From the NCBI GenBank assembly GCA_900553945.1, contig USFR01000001.1, positions 179,548-243,547 of the forward strand: a DNA stretch of 64,000 bases, read 5' to 3'. The stretch is from an uncultured Clostridium sp. (GTDB taxonomy: Bacteria; Bacillota; Clostridia; TANB77; CAG-508). Shown piece by piece: positions 55,101 to 64,000 of this stretch. A program made the position numbers and the translations under genes. The notes under the pieces are model-generated. The model saw only the letters and a program-made list of their open reading frames with translations, made no database searches and was not told the DNA's origin. Within the stretch, counting starts at the first letter, position 1. The number at the start of each line of letters is the position of its first letter.

Positions 55101-58100
55101 GGATCATTCATATTTACAATTCCAGCAACTTTTCCTGAGTTAGTTATTGTAATTGTATATTCAATCTCATCACCTTCGTGAACTGTTGTAACCTTAGTTG
55201 CTCCTTCTGAGTCAATCATACCATATTGACCACATACAGCAACTCTTGATGTCTTGTTAGCTGATATTTGTGGCTTTCCAACCTTATCAGTAACTTCAGA
55301 AGATGGGTTACCATTATCTATTGTAGCTTTATTTGTTATAGATTTGTCTACACCTTCTGTAAATTCTTTTGCTTTAACTTGTATTTTTAATTCTCTAGAT
55401 TCATTTACTCCTAAATCTTTTACTGTCCATTTAATTTCAGGTAATTTTGAAACATCAACTGTATCTCCATTATCTGTATATGAAACATATTCAACTCCAT
55501 CTGGAAGTCTATCTATAACAACTGCTGTTCCTACTTCTGCTCCATTATTTGTAGCTGTTATAGTATATTCAAATGTTTCACCTACATTTAAATATCTGTT
55601 ACCAACATTACTTGTTTTTGCAATAACAATATTAGGTTTCTTAACAGTAGTTGGTGGATTTGGATCCTTTTCATCTACGCCATTTACTGTTACTGTATTT
55701 GCAGTAAGTGTAGCTGAAGTAGCTGGAACATCTTTTCCATCTTTATCTTTTACTGTTCCTAAATTATCTATTGTTACTTCAAATGTAATTGTTAATGTTG
55801 TATTTCCTGCTAATGAATAATTACTTATTGAAATTGATTTCTTATCATTTGCAACTACTACATTTACATTTGATAGACTTGTACTTAATGAACCTTTAAA
55901 TGTCATTCCTGCTGGTAATGAATCGTTCATATTCACAATTCCAGCAACTTCTCCTGAGTTAGTTATTGTAATTGTATATTTAATTACATCACCTTCATGA
56001 ACTGTTGTAGCTTTTTTACCAATAGTATCCTCTGTAGTTAAATTAAATTTACATTCTGTAACTTCACTTGACTTTATAGTAGTAATTACTGGTTTAGCCA
56101 CTTTTGTATCAACACTATCTTCAGGTTTTTCACTACCATCTTTGTATACAGCATTTGTAACAGTAGTTGGATTTACTGTAACATCTGCTGGTGCTTTTAC
56201 ATTAATACGTAATATTCTGCTTTCTTTTACTTTTAAAGCATTAACATTCCATGTTAACAATCTTGTTGTTTCGTCATAAGTTACAACATCATCATTAGTT
56301 GGTTTTACGAATTCATTGTATATTAACTCACTTGGAATTATATCTGTTATAACTGTATTTCCAACATCTGTTCCAACGTTTGTAACTGTTATGTCATAGT
56401 AAAATTCTTCATTAACACTTACTAATGTTTTAGAAACTTCTTTCTTAACATTAATAACTGGTTTTATAACTTCATATTCTTTATCATCTGATGGAGATTT
56501 ACCATCAACGCTAGCAACGTTTGCATCAATTTTCTTGCTATAAATTATATTGCCATCTTTATCCTTTGAATAATCTGCATCAGTCAATTCATTTACTCTT
56601 ACATTAAATGTAATTGTCATTTCTTGACCTGCTGATAATTCATAATCAGTAATTGTAAGTACTCCATTAGTTATAGAAGCACCTGTATTGGCTCTATCTA
56701 CACTTAATGTACCTTCTACATATGTCAATCCTGATTTTATAGTATCGGTTACACTAATTTTCTTTGGCAATGTTCCTTCATTTTTAACTTTAATTGTATA
56801 TTTAATTACATCGCCTTCATGAACTATTGTACCTTCTTTTATTCCTTTAGAACATTCTAAAATCTCACTTGTTTTTTCTGTTTTAATACTTGGTTTTCCT
56901 ACAGTAATTGTTTCCTCATCTGTAGGTTTTCCATCTACATTAACAATATTAGGTATTGTTTCACTAACACCATTAGTGATTTCTCCAACCCATACAGTTA
57001 TAGTAGCTGTTCTTGATTCACCAGCTGGTAAATCTACAACATTCCATGTAACTGTTTTTGTAGTTTTATCATATGAAATAGAATCTTTATCATATTTATT
57101 TCCTAATTCTGATTGTTTATATTCTAATCTGTTATCTATAATATCAGTTACAGTTGCATTACCTTTTTCTGTTCCACTATTAGTTACTGTTATAGTATAT
57201 TCTACTAATCTATTTTCAGTAATATATGCCTCATCAGCTGCAGGTGTTTCCTTAGTAGCTGTAATCATTGGCTTTTTAACATCTGTTGGCGGATTTGGAT
57301 CTTTAGCTGGATCACCATTTACAGTAACTTCATTTGCAGTAAGTGTTGCTGAAGTTGCTGGAACTTCTTTTCCATCTACTACTTTTGTTCCTAAATTGTC
57401 TATGGTTACTCTAAATGTAATTGTTAATGTTGTATTTGCTGCTAATGAGTAATCATTCAATGAAATTGATTTCTTATCATTTGCAACTACTACATTTACA
57501 TTTTGTAAGTTAGTTTTTAAAGAATCTGCCTTATATGTCATTTCTTTTGGTAATGGATCATTCATATTTACAATTCCAGCAACTTTTCCAGTATTAGAAA
57601 TTGTAATTGTATATTCGATTTCATCATCTTCATGAACTGTTGTAACCTTAGTTACTCCTTCTGAGTCGATCATACCATATTGACCACATACAACAACCTT
57701 ACTTGCTTTAGTTGTTGAAATAACTGGTGTAGCAATAGTTACATCTGTTGGCGAATTTGGTCCATTTGTAATTTTAGCTGTATTTGTAATTGTTTCTTCA
57801 GTTTTACCTTCACTTATTGATAATGGTGTAACCTTAATCTCTATTATTCTTGAAGATTTAGCAGGTAAATTATTTACATTCCATGTAACTTTATTTCCTA
57901 CAACACTAATTGTATCTCCAGCTAATGCATCACCATAGCTATCTATTCTTAAATTGCTTGGTACATCATCTTCTACAACTGCAGAACCTTTTTCATCTCC
58001 ATTATTATCAACTACAATATAATATGAGAATTGTTTTCCAATTTCAGCATATTGACCTGCTTCAATTGAACTTGATTTTGTAACCTTCAAATCAGGTTTC

Positions 58101-60697
58101 TTAATTTCACCTGGTCCCTCTGGATCTTCAGTTGAATCATTATTTACATATACAGTATTTGCTTCAAATGTAGCCTTTGTAATTTTGTTACCATTTTCAT
58201 CTAATCCAAGTGTTTTAACTCTTACTTTAAATGTAATAACAAGTTTACTTCCCGCTGCTAATTCATAATCATCTAATGAAATAACTCCATTTTCAGCTTT
58301 AACGCCTATAATGTCTTTACTATCAACCTTAGCTGTTAAAGAACCTTCAACAAACTCTACTTTATCTTTTAATTCATCTCTAACATTGATTTTATCAGAA
58401 ACAACACCATTATTTTCAGCAGTTATTGTATATTGAATTTCATCATTTTCATGAACTACATCAATTTTTGAACCTGTCATTCCATAATCATTACATGTTA
58501 CAACTTGAGATGACTTAGTAACAGCAATATCAGATTTTCCAATATCAACATCTGTTGATGATGATGGATTTTCATTATTAATTATTGCTGTATTTGTAGT
58601 CTCAGCTTTAACACCAGTTATATCTTTAGCTGTAACTCTAATCTTTAATACTTTTGAATCGTTAACTGCTAAATCTTTTAGATTCCATTCTACTTCGTTT
58701 CCGCTAACAACTACACTATTATCAGCCTCTTGATCATCAACTTTTATATTAGTTGCATCAACTGTAAATTCAGCTGGTATACTATCTGTTATAGCAGCAT
58801 TTCCTTTTTCAGTTCCATTATTTTTAGCTGTTATTATATAATCAAAGCTTTCTCCAACACGTACATAATCTTTACCAGCTACTGTACTTGTTTTAGAAAT
58901 TTCTATATTTGGCTTCTTAACATCTTTTGGTCCATCTGGATCTGGAGTTGTTGTACCATTTACATCAACTACGTTTGCATTAATAGTTGCTGAAATTGCT
59001 TTTCCTGTCTCTCCCTTATCATTTGTAGTTGTTCCTAAATCATCAACAACTGTGTTAAATGTAATTTCAAGAGTTGCACCTGCTTGTAATTTATAATCAG
59101 TTAATGTAATTGTATTACCTACAACTTGTAATTTAGCTTGTGCATCTGCTAAATTAGCTGTTACATTACCAAAAATATTCAATCCTGTAGGAATTGAATC
59201 ACTCAAATTGATTATTCCGGCTTCTGAACCTTTAGCATTAGAAACAGTAATTGTATATTTTATAGTATCACCCTCATGAACTGTTGAACCTGTTAATTGT
59301 TTTGGTAATATAGTACAATCTGCAATCTCACTTACTTTTGTCGTTTCAATAATTGCTTTTTTAACATCTTTTGGTCCATCTGGATCTTCTTTCTTAACAT
59401 CATTAACTACAACATAGTTTGCATCAATTACTTTTGTACATGTTTTATTTCCATTTTCATCTTCTACATAGTCATCATCACTCAATTTATCTACTGTAAC
59501 ATTAAAAGTAATTATTAATTTCTCTCCAGCTTCTAATGTATAGCCACTTATTGAAATCTTATTATCACTTACAGTCATATTTTTAACTTCTTTACTTACT
59601 TTTACAGAAGTTTCATCAAGTGTTAATCCATCTGGAATAGCATCCTCAAGATTAATTTTCTCGTCTGTTTCTCCAGTATTTGATACAGTAATTGTATATG
59701 AAACTGTATCTCCTTCATGAACCGTAGAAACATTTCCTACTTGTTTTAAATCACCAGTTTCAGTACAATCTGGAACTAAGCTCTCCTTAGTTGTTTTTAT
59801 AATAGTATTATGAGTTTCGTTTGTTTTATCACCATTTACAACAGCTGTATTTCTAATAGTTCCTGTAGCATCTTCATTTACAACTACAGTAAAGCTTACA
59901 AGCTTTGCTTCTTCACCATCTTCAAAATCAACTGTCCAGAAAATTTTTGTTACACCATCTACAGTAGTTTCTTTACCACCATTACTAACATCAATTAATG
60001 ATGTTTGAGCAGGTACGCTATCTGAAACTCTTATTTCTTTTCTAGCCTCTTGGCTTATATTTTTGATTTCGATAACATATCTAATTACATCTCCAGGTAC
60101 TACTGTTTTTGCATCTTCATTTTCTGCTCTTTGAGGAATTAATTCTTTATCCTTTATTACATAAGCTTTTTTTACTGCTGTAATTCCTAAATCCTCAACA
60201 TTTACATCTGTAAATTTTCCAGCTACATCTAGGTTTTGCCAAGACACAGCTAAATCTTCAGAAATCTGTCTTTCAACTTCTTCAACTCTTGAAGTAACAT
60301 ACTCTTGATTAGGAACATTAGTATTTGTTGTTGATGTAGTTGTTCCTGTTGCTTGAGTAGTTGGTGCTACTGAAGTTGAAGGTTGGCTTGTAGTATTCGT
60401 TGTTGGATTTGCAGATTCACTCGGCATAACACTATTATTAGTAGTGTTTTCTGAAGATGTATTTCCTTGTGCATCAGAATTATTTTCAGTTGCACTAGGA
60501 GATTGTTCTACATTCTCTGATGCATTTGTATTTGCATTTTCAGATTCAGGTTCTTGTTGAGCTATTTCATCAATAGCAGTAGCTGAACCATCATCTTTCA
60601 AGAAAGCAACGACTCCAACAATTGCAACAATAGCTAAAATACAAATAGCTACAATAGCAATTATAGTCTTCTTATTAAGAGTCTTGAACTTATCCAT
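52196..60697 (-). CDS. Giant surface protein with sixteen DUF11-like repeats and C-terminal VWA domain
   Basis: 2833 residues. A basic start and membrane helix (~12-33), then a Ser/Thr/Asn/Pro-rich spacer to ~150. From ~195 to ~2370 run about sixteen repeats of 110-150 residues of the DUF11/TIGR01451 type, with GDxIxYTITVxNxG and LPxG motifs. Eight of them begin with a cysteine a few residues after VxxC-type sequence and carry HEGD; the others lack both, and the two types mostly alternate. At ~2385-2590 is a VWA domain with MIDAS DVSGS and SDGAP. A ~150-residue segment then separates it from a last VWA-like helix (SKEFDAIL), and a beta-rich end follows. No LPXTG signal is seen, so it is probably held by the N-terminal helix. 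Adhesion is likely. Confidence 0.85.
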   Translation of the reverse strand: MDKFKTLNKKTIIAIVAICILAIVAIVGVVAFLKDDGSATAIDEIAQQEPESENANTNASENVEQSPSATENNSDAQGNTSSENTTNNSVMPSESANPTTNTTSQPSTSVAPTTQATGTTTSTTNTNVPNQEYVTSRVEEVERQISEDLAVSWQNLDVAGKFTDVNVEDLGITAVKKAYVIKDKELIPQRAENEDAKTVVPGDVIRYVIEIKNISQEARKEIRVSDSVPAQTSLIDVSNGGKETTVDGVTKIFWTVDFEDGEEAKLVSFTVVVNEDATGTIRNTAVVNGDKTNETHNTIIKTTKESLVPDCTETGDLKQVGNVSTVHEGDTVSYTITVSNTGETDEKINLEDAIPDGLTLDETSVKVSKEVKNMTVSDNKISISGYTLEAGEKLIITFNVTVDKLSDDDYVEDENGNKTCTKVIDANYVVVNDVKKEDPDGPKDVKKAIIETTKVSEIADCTILPKQLTGSTVHEGDTIKYTITVSNAKGSEAGIINLSDSIPTGLNIFGNVTANLADAQAKLQVVGNTITLTDYKLQAGATLEITFNTVVDDLGTTTNDKGETGKAISATINANVVDVNGTTTPDPDGPKDVKKPNIEISKTSTVAGKDYVRVGESFDYIITAKNNGTEKGNAAITDSIPAEFTVDATNIKVDDQEADNSVVVSGNEVEWNLKDLAVNDSKVLKIRVTAKDITGVKAETTNTAIINNENPSSSTDVDIGKSDIAVTKSSQVVTCNDYGMTGSKIDVVHENDEIQYTITAENNGVVSDKINVRDELKDKVEFVEGSLTAKVDSKDIIGVKAENGVISLDDYELAAGSKLVITFKVRVKTLGLDENGNKITKATFEANTVYVNNDSTEDPEGPGEIKKPDLKVTKSSSIEAGQYAEIGKQFSYYIVVDNNGDEKGSAVVEDDVPSNLRIDSYGDALAGDTISVVGNKVTWNVNNLPAKSSRIIEIKVTPLSISEGKTEETITNTAKITNGPNSPTDVTIATPVISTTKASKVVVCGQYGMIDSEGVTKVTTVHEDDEIEYTITISNTGKVAGIVNMNDPLPKEMTYKADSLKTNLQNVNVVVANDKKSISLNDYSLAANTTLTITFRVTIDNLGTKVVDGKEVPATSATLTANEVTVNGDPAKDPNPPTDVKKPMITATKETPAADEAYITENRLVEYTITVTNSGTEKGNATVTDIIDNRLEYKQSELGNKYDKDSISYDKTTKTVTWNVVDLPAGESRTATITVWVGEITNGVSETIPNIVNVDGKPTDEETITVGKPSIKTEKTSEILECSKGIKEGTIVHEGDVIKYTIKVKNEGTLPKKISVTDTIKSGLTYVEGTLSVDRANTGASITNGVLTITDYELSAGQEMTITFNVRVNELTDADYSKDKDGNIIYSKKIDANVASVDGKSPSDDKEYEVIKPVINVKKEVSKTLVSVNEEFYYDITVTNVGTDVGNTVITDIIPSELIYNEFVKPTNDDVVTYDETTRLLTWNVNALKVKESRILRINVKAPADVTVNPTTVTNAVYKDGSEKPEDSVDTKVAKPVITTIKSSEVTECKFNLTTEDTIGKKATTVHEGDVIKYTITITNSGEVAGIVNMNDSLPAGMTFKGSLSTSLSNVNVVVANDKKSISISNYSLAGNTTLTITFEVTIDNLGTVKDKDGKDVPATSATLTANTVTVNGVDEKDPNPPTTVKKPNIVIAKTSNVGNRYLNVGETFEYTITATNNGAEVGTAVVIDRLPDGVEYVSYTDNGDTVDVSKLPEIKWTVKDLGVNESRELKIQVKAKEFTEGVDKSITNKATIDNGNPSSEVTDKVGKPQISANKTSRVAVCGQYGMIDSEGATKVTTVHEGDEIEYTITITNSGKVAGIVNMNDPLPTGMTFKDGSLSTSLADANVAVANDKKSISLTGYSLAADTTLTITFRATIDNLGTVKDKDGKDVPATSATLTANTVNVNGVDREDPNPPTDVKKPIINTTKTSVISECGKGQTNGTTVHEGDKIKYTITVSNSGTEYKNINVSDTLKSGVSLIESTISAKDKENDIQGITVSTDKRTISLDGYRLEAGHTLTITFEVSVDTLAENVTKATIEANQVTVDTTTTPDDKTYEVVKPNINVTKQVLNTENKDINGETVDVRSTLKYVLVGTNTGSEDSSVTVTDDIDISKLTEVTVTGAIRTNGTDASTAVIYNKETGRLSWSGLLNKNSGNQVIITIEAKTRILNESELSYVVENTAKYTPEGSSEKTTNKVTNNVKIMIESDKTATVINSEGDGKAEYGDIIEYTITAENKSDSDGKVNIIDPLPAGVEYSDPLDGNANPIVVKVNGTIVGNGTYNDGTISYNGTLKAGAKLTLTFKVKAIETNIENNIVNTATINGIEKSATVDVVKKISIAATAEVTKSMDLVLVLDVSGSMNGERIDALKEAAKALVNKVFPDGVNDTNSTVTIIAYNGKATDPVTYKYSNKTGALSKINNLKAKTGQDTSGTNIKAALDKTNTVLTDGTLKNDNKVVIFLSDGAPTTPNDTTGLVETGDSTYGMYQENSVENIVESAENVKKNADRVYSIGLGTEDGLSDECAYVTECSELADVIASSSSVDTANNKVTITLRNSSSRDVIVTDLTADISGITGVTTDGVTYTSGYYSSTLTWDNDIVVPANDTILLEVDITRDPYSWGRPRVSNITPKYERVCTNTTHQAMNSDGVKTSRDGTKKYHYYKEKSLAKFVLKTIGKTEYIPVADGASTADTTENLSKEFDAILKDSSTTHDTAVVTTKPTKLKIVETATVKGDVVLSIGETSDTINIDTLKNGVYSLGTGDELSYTPGVGFTFTIKNDKTLEKELHIAYTVDKK

Positions 60698-60706
60698 TTT
60701 TTCCTC

Positions 60707-61300
60707 CTATTCTTGATTATTTTTAATTTCTCTAGCTTTTGTTACTAATCTTTTTTTATTTCCATTTGAACACGTTATAAGTGTTACCTCTTTTGTACTT
60801 CCATCAATAGATTCGACACATGATACATCATTTGGATCTATAATATAATAATCAAAAACTTCATAATCAAGTGTTCTATTCTTCATGTCAGTTATTTTAA
60901 TTATGTCACCCTTCTCCAAATTTTTGGTTTTTCCAAACATTGTGCCATCCCTATTGTTATGTCCTGCAAGAGTAACATTTCCAACTTCGTTTAATTCACT
61001 TCCCCAAAACTTAGTAATAGACAATCTCATCCCTTTATTATCTGTTCTATCTAAAATTGGATATTTCAGGTTAATCTTAGGAATAGTAATTATACCTATT
61101 ACCTTGTAATCATCTATCATTATGTCTTCTGAAATTTTTTCATCATTATTGTATTTGGTTTCAAATTCGTCAACAACAGCAGATAAATGCTTTTCATTTA
61201 CCTGATTTCTACCATACTTAATAATCATCATAATAATTGTTATAGCTATAACAATTAAAAGTAAAATAATAATAAAGTTAAAAATTTTATTTTTACTCAT
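60707..61300 (-). CDS. srt: Sortase family transpeptidase
   Basis: 197 residues: an N-terminal membrane helix (~6-27), a linker, then the sortase barrel with VTLAGHNNRDGTMFG (catalytic His), VTLITCSNGNKKRLV (catalytic Cys in TLITC and Arg in KKRLV). No C-terminal membrane helix, so it is not the pilus-type class C; length and motifs suit class A, D or a short class B. It cleaves sorting signals and joins proteins to wall or pilin. The start overlaps the previous gene by eight bases and it ends nine bases before the giant surface protein, so the three make one operon. Its substrates are probably the LPITY-tailed neighbour and possibly the VPKTG adhesin at 3.9-8.5 kb. Confidence 0.9.
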   Translation of the reverse strand: MSKNKIFNFIIILLLIVIAITIIMMIIKYGRNQVNEKHLSAVVDEFETKYNNDEKISEDIMIDDYKVIGIITIPKINLKYPILDRTDNKGMRLSITKFWGSELNEVGNVTLAGHNNRDGTMFGKTKNLEKGDIIKITDMKNRTLDYEVFDYYIIDPNDVSCVESIDGSTKEVTLITCSNGNKKRLVTKAREIKNNQE

Positions 61301-62288
61301 TATCTTTTTTACCTTTGCTATTTGCTTTTTTCATAACAGCAACAATAACAAGTAAAGCTACTGCAACTCCTAATATAACAAATAAAATTATACTATCATA
61401 AGTAATTGGTAATTTTGATGTTGTTGTTACAATATTTTTATCTTTAACAAATTCTTTGTCTTCATTTTGGAAACAAGTTAAGAATTGAACATCAACTATT
61501 TCTTGTGAATCATTTCTAACCCAAAGAATATATTTATCACCTGTTTTAGAATCTGCAGGTTGATCAATTCTCATATCAGAAACTAAAGACCAATTATCAG
61601 CTGTAGGCATTAATTGGTTGTATAGATCATAAAATTCTTTACACATCCTTATATTTTCATATAGTCCTGAGTTGGCTTTTAAACTATTAAGTTTTTCAGC
61701 TAAATCCATAAATTGGTTGTAATTTTCAGTACTTGGTAATTTTACTAAATAATATGAATATTCAGAGCTACTATCATCTATGATATCAACTCTACCAATT
61801 GAAGTTGTATACTCAATTCCATTTTCAGTTCTCTTTGTAACTGTTTTTTGTGTAGTATCAACTGCAATTTTCTTTGTAACATTATTTACCAAATCAACTG
61901 CTTCATATGGAATTGAATTATCTAAACTAATTTGAATTCCTTCTGCTAAATAATTTCCATCTAAATCTCTAGCATATACGTAAACAGTTTTTCCAGCAAA
62001 ATAGTTATCATATCTTTCTTTTGTAATATGCATTACATATTTACCTTCAACTGTTTCTTTTTCAGCTTTCATATAATCTAAATATTCTTTATCAGCAGTT
62101 GTGCTATTTGCAAATGCATATTCATATTCATATTCTTTATCTAAACTAGATTCCAAATAAACAATATATTCGGTATCGTTTTTCTTTAGTACTGTTATTT
62201 CTTCAGCTGCGAAAACTTTATTAGAAAAAAATAAAATGAATAAAAACATCATACAAAAAGCAATTTTTATGCCAAATGTTTTTTTCAT
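61293..62288 (-). CDS. Secreted surface protein with LPITY-type C-terminal tail
   Basis: 331 residues. A signal peptide covers ~1-27 (FCMMFLFILFFSNKVFA). The exported part has two sections with Tyr/Glu-rich strands (LESSLDKEYEYEYAFAN; GKYVMHITKERYDNYFAGKTVYVYARD) and a helical region (NQFMDLAEKLNSLKANSGLYENI). The C-terminus reads KLPITYDS, a ~22-residue hydrophobic helix and KKANSKGKKDNE. That is the three-part layout of a sortase signal, with Tyr where LPXTG has Gly. I do not recognise the exported domain. It is the first gene of the operon with the sortase and the giant protein. Confidence 0.8.
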   Translation of the reverse strand: MKKTFGIKIAFCMMFLFILFFSNKVFAAEEITVLKKNDTEYIVYLESSLDKEYEYEYAFANSTTADKEYLDYMKAEKETVEGKYVMHITKERYDNYFAGKTVYVYARDLDGNYLAEGIQISLDNSIPYEAVDLVNNVTKKIAVDTTQKTVTKRTENGIEYTTSIGRVDIIDDSSSEYSYYLVKLPSTENYNQFMDLAEKLNSLKANSGLYENIRMCKEFYDLYNQLMPTADNWSLVSDMRIDQPADSKTGDKYILWVRNDSQEIVDVQFLTCFQNEDKEFVKDKNIVTTTSKLPITYDSIILFVILGVAVALLVIVAVMKKANSKGKKDNE

Positions 62289-62327
62289 TTTCTCACCTCC
62301 TATTTTTCAAATTTCAGAATTATTTCA

Positions 62328-62401
62328 TTCGCGTAAACATTTTATAATGGTTTCCTATATTTGTCAACGGCTTTTCTCTATATTTCGCCTTTTTACGCGA
62401 A
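62328..62401 (-). promoter_or_regulatory. Promoter of the surface operon bracketed by a perfect inverted repeat
   Basis: On the minus strand TTGACA (62362-62367) and TAAAAT (62339-62344) are 17 bases apart. The perfect inverted repeat TTCGCGTAAA/TTTACGCGAA lies at 62328-62337 and 62392-62401, one half upstream of the -35 and the other overlapping the expected start site. This suggests control by a dimeric repressor or by DNA looping. The remaining spacer (62289-62506) holds only this site and the eno terminator. Confidence 0.75.
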
Positions 62402-62455
62402 TTTTATAAATCTGCTATAACATTTCTATTCCTAAAAAAGTTATCTATGAATGCA

Positions 62456-62497
62456 AAAAAAATAACTTTGAGATATAAATCCCAAAGTTATTTTTTA
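62456..62497 (-). terminator. Terminator after eno
   Basis: AATAACTTTGGGA pairs with TCTCAAAGTTATT around TTTATA, followed on the minus strand by a run of T. Confidence 0.85.
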
Positions 62498-62506
62498 AAA
62501 TTTATC

Positions 62507-63814
62507 TTATTTTAAGTTTAATCCTTTTCTTCCAGCATAGATAGCTACATCGCCTAATTGAGCTTCAATATTTAATAATCTATTATATTTTGCAACTCTA
62601 TCAGTTCTGCAAGGAGCACCTGTTTTTAATTGTCCAGCATTTGTAGCAACAGCAACATCAGCTAATGTTGTATCTTCTGTTTCACCACTTCTATGAGAAA
62701 CAACAGCTGTCATTCCATTTTTCTTAGCTAATTCAATAGCATCTAATGTTTCAGTTAATGTTCCGATTTGGTTTAATTTGATTAATATGCTATTTGAAAC
62801 TCCTAAATCGATACCTTTTTGTAATCTCTTAATATTTGTAACAAATAAATCATCACCAACCAATTGGATTTTATCTCCTAAAGCATCAGTTAATTTTTTC
62901 CATCCTTCCCAATCTTCTTCTGATAAACCATCTTCGATTGAGATAATTGGATATCTATTTACTAAATCTTCATAGAAAGCAATCATTTCATCACATGTTT
63001 TTGTAACACCGATTTTCCAGAAATGATATTTTCCTTCTTGTCCAATTTTCTTAGCTTCATCATACATTTCAGTTGCAGCAACGTCTAATGCTAAGCAAAC
63101 TTCTTCACCTGGTTTGTATCCAGCTTTTTCAATAGCTTCCATAATTAAAGCTAAAGCTTCGTCTTCATCTTTAACATCTGGAGCGAATCCACCTTCATCA
63201 CCAACACCAGTAGCTAATCCTTTTGATTTTAAAACTTTCTTTAAGTTGTGATAAATTTCGCAACACATTCTAATACATTCTGAGAATGATTTTGCACCAA
63301 CTGGCATAATCATGAATTCTTGAACACTAAGTGTAGAATCAGCATGTTTACCACCATTCATTATGTTCATCATTGGAGTTGGTAATGTTTTACCGTTTGT
63401 TCCACCAATGTATTGATATAATTCCATTCCTAAAGAAGCTGCAGCAACTCTAGCAACTGCTAAAGAAACACCTAATGTAGCGTTAGCTCCTAATCTACCT
63501 TTATTTTCTGTACCATCTAATTCAATTAATGTTTTATCTAATTGAACTTGGTCATAAACATTCATTCCAATTATTTTGTCTCTGATTATTGTATTAACAT
63601 TTTCAACTGCCTTTAAAACACCTTTTCCTAAGTATCTTGAAGAATCACCATCACGTAATTCAACTGCTTCAAAACTTCCTGTAGAAGCTCCAGATGGAAC
63701 CATAGCAACTCCACTAAATCCTCCAGCCATAACTTCAACTTGAACAGTTGGATTTCCTCTAGAATCTAAGATTTCTAAAGCCTTTACATCTTCAATTTCC
63801 AAATAATCTTTCAT
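62507..63814 (-). CDS. eno: Enolase
   Basis: 435 residues, normal length. SRGNPTVQVEV at the start, the metal-ligand loop in VQEFMIMPVGA and SIEDGLSEEDW, LVGDDLFVTN with a metal aspartate, and KLNQIGTLTET with the catalytic lysine; SHRSGETEDT and KTGAPCRTDRVAKYN close the active site. It converts 2-phosphoglycerate to phosphoenolpyruvate. GGAGG lies nine bases before the ATG. The last 186 bases of the window hold no gene. Confidence 0.97.
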   Translation of the reverse strand: MKDYLEIEDVKALEILDSRGNPTVQVEVMAGGFSGVAMVPSGASTGSFEAVELRDGDSSRYLGKGVLKAVENVNTIIRDKIIGMNVYDQVQLDKTLIELDGTENKGRLGANATLGVSLAVARVAAASLGMELYQYIGGTNGKTLPTPMMNIMNGGKHADSTLSVQEFMIMPVGAKSFSECIRMCCEIYHNLKKVLKSKGLATGVGDEGGFAPDVKDEDEALALIMEAIEKAGYKPGEEVCLALDVAATEMYDEAKKIGQEGKYHFWKIGVTKTCDEMIAFYEDLVNRYPIISIEDGLSEEDWEGWKKLTDALGDKIQLVGDDLFVTNIKRLQKGIDLGVSNSILIKLNQIGTLTETLDAIELAKKNGMTAVVSHRSGETEDTTLADVAVATNAGQLKTGAPCRTDRVAKYNRLLNIEAQLGDVAIYAGRKGLNLK

Positions 63815-64000
63815 TATTTCGACCTCCTATAATATTTACAATTAAATTTTAGAAATATAAATTTAATTATACCTCTTCCGTCTATGAGACATTCTATCAC
63901 AGATATATTAAATTTTCAATTACTAATTTTAAAAATTTTTCCATTCCTTAATTTTATTTTTAAATTCCACTTTTAGTGTGTACTGAATTTAGTTTTATAC

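Noticed and set aside
55254..55820. Open frame of 188 codons on the plus strand inside the giant surface gene
   Set aside because: It is antisense to a strongly supported repeat protein; its composition follows from the repeats and it lacks a ribosome site.

Overview
The window is AT-rich (about 30% G+C by eye) and carries gene families typical of the Firmicutes: a T-box-controlled ileS, the rimP-nusA-ylxR-ylxQ-infB-rbfA-nrnA-truB operon, FemAB/FemX, a sortase with surface proteins, SecG and HU. Strong purine-rich ribosome binding sites and several TTG starts fit this. An anaerobic, probably gut-associated and little-cultivated member of the Clostridia is the best guess; this is inference from gene content and not a database match. 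Nearly every gene is on the minus strand. The exceptions are a VirD4/TraG-like ATPase (42.9-45.3 kb) and a 56-codon gene (51.3 kb).

Region 1 (1-about 11.9 kb) is mobile-element cargo of the integrative-conjugative or plasmid type. Transcribed leftward it holds an unknown 207-aa protein, parA (broken by a one-base frameshift), parB, a membrane-anchored acidic protein with a small C-terminal Cys/aromatic domain, a 1510-aa thioester adhesin/pilin with CnaB-like repeats and a VPKTG sorting signal, a 75-aa protein, and the first 1219 codons of a LtrC-like DNA methylase/helicase that runs off the left edge. A complete TnpV-like gene with its own ribosome binding site lies out of frame inside that methylase gene.

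Region 2 (12-42.6 kb) looks like chromosomal core: a QueH-acetyltransferase fusion, a GT-C-like membrane protein, ruvB, a YgjP-like metallopeptidase with an altered active site, the nusA operon, a cluster running cysS-femX-alr-DUF1189-ftsH plus two small membrane proteins, pbp1A, rnr, secG, ileS with its T-box leader, hup and a SpoVB/MurJ-like flippase.

Region 3 (42.9-52.1 kb) is mixed. It holds a stand-alone VirD4/TraG-like coupling ATPase with no relaxase or mating-pair genes in sight, an MgtA-like P-type ATPase with unusual membrane residues, an RNA m5C methyltransferase, a COG2509-type flavoprotein, a 56-aa protein with a consensus promoter, and a 175-aa orphan whose base composition is clearly richer in G+C than its neighbours.

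Region 4 (52.2-62.4 kb) is a three-gene surface operon: a signal-peptide protein ending in an LPITY-type tail, a sortase, and a 2833-aa protein with sixteen DUF11-like repeats and a C-terminal von Willebrand A domain. Its promoter is bracketed by a perfect 10-bp inverted repeat. Enolase closes the window.

Several intergenic spaces contain long imperfect palindromes with AT-rich arms and G+C-rich cores (19.0, 40.0 and 45.4 kb). The ones at 40.0 and 45.4 kb share core motifs and look like one repeated element family.
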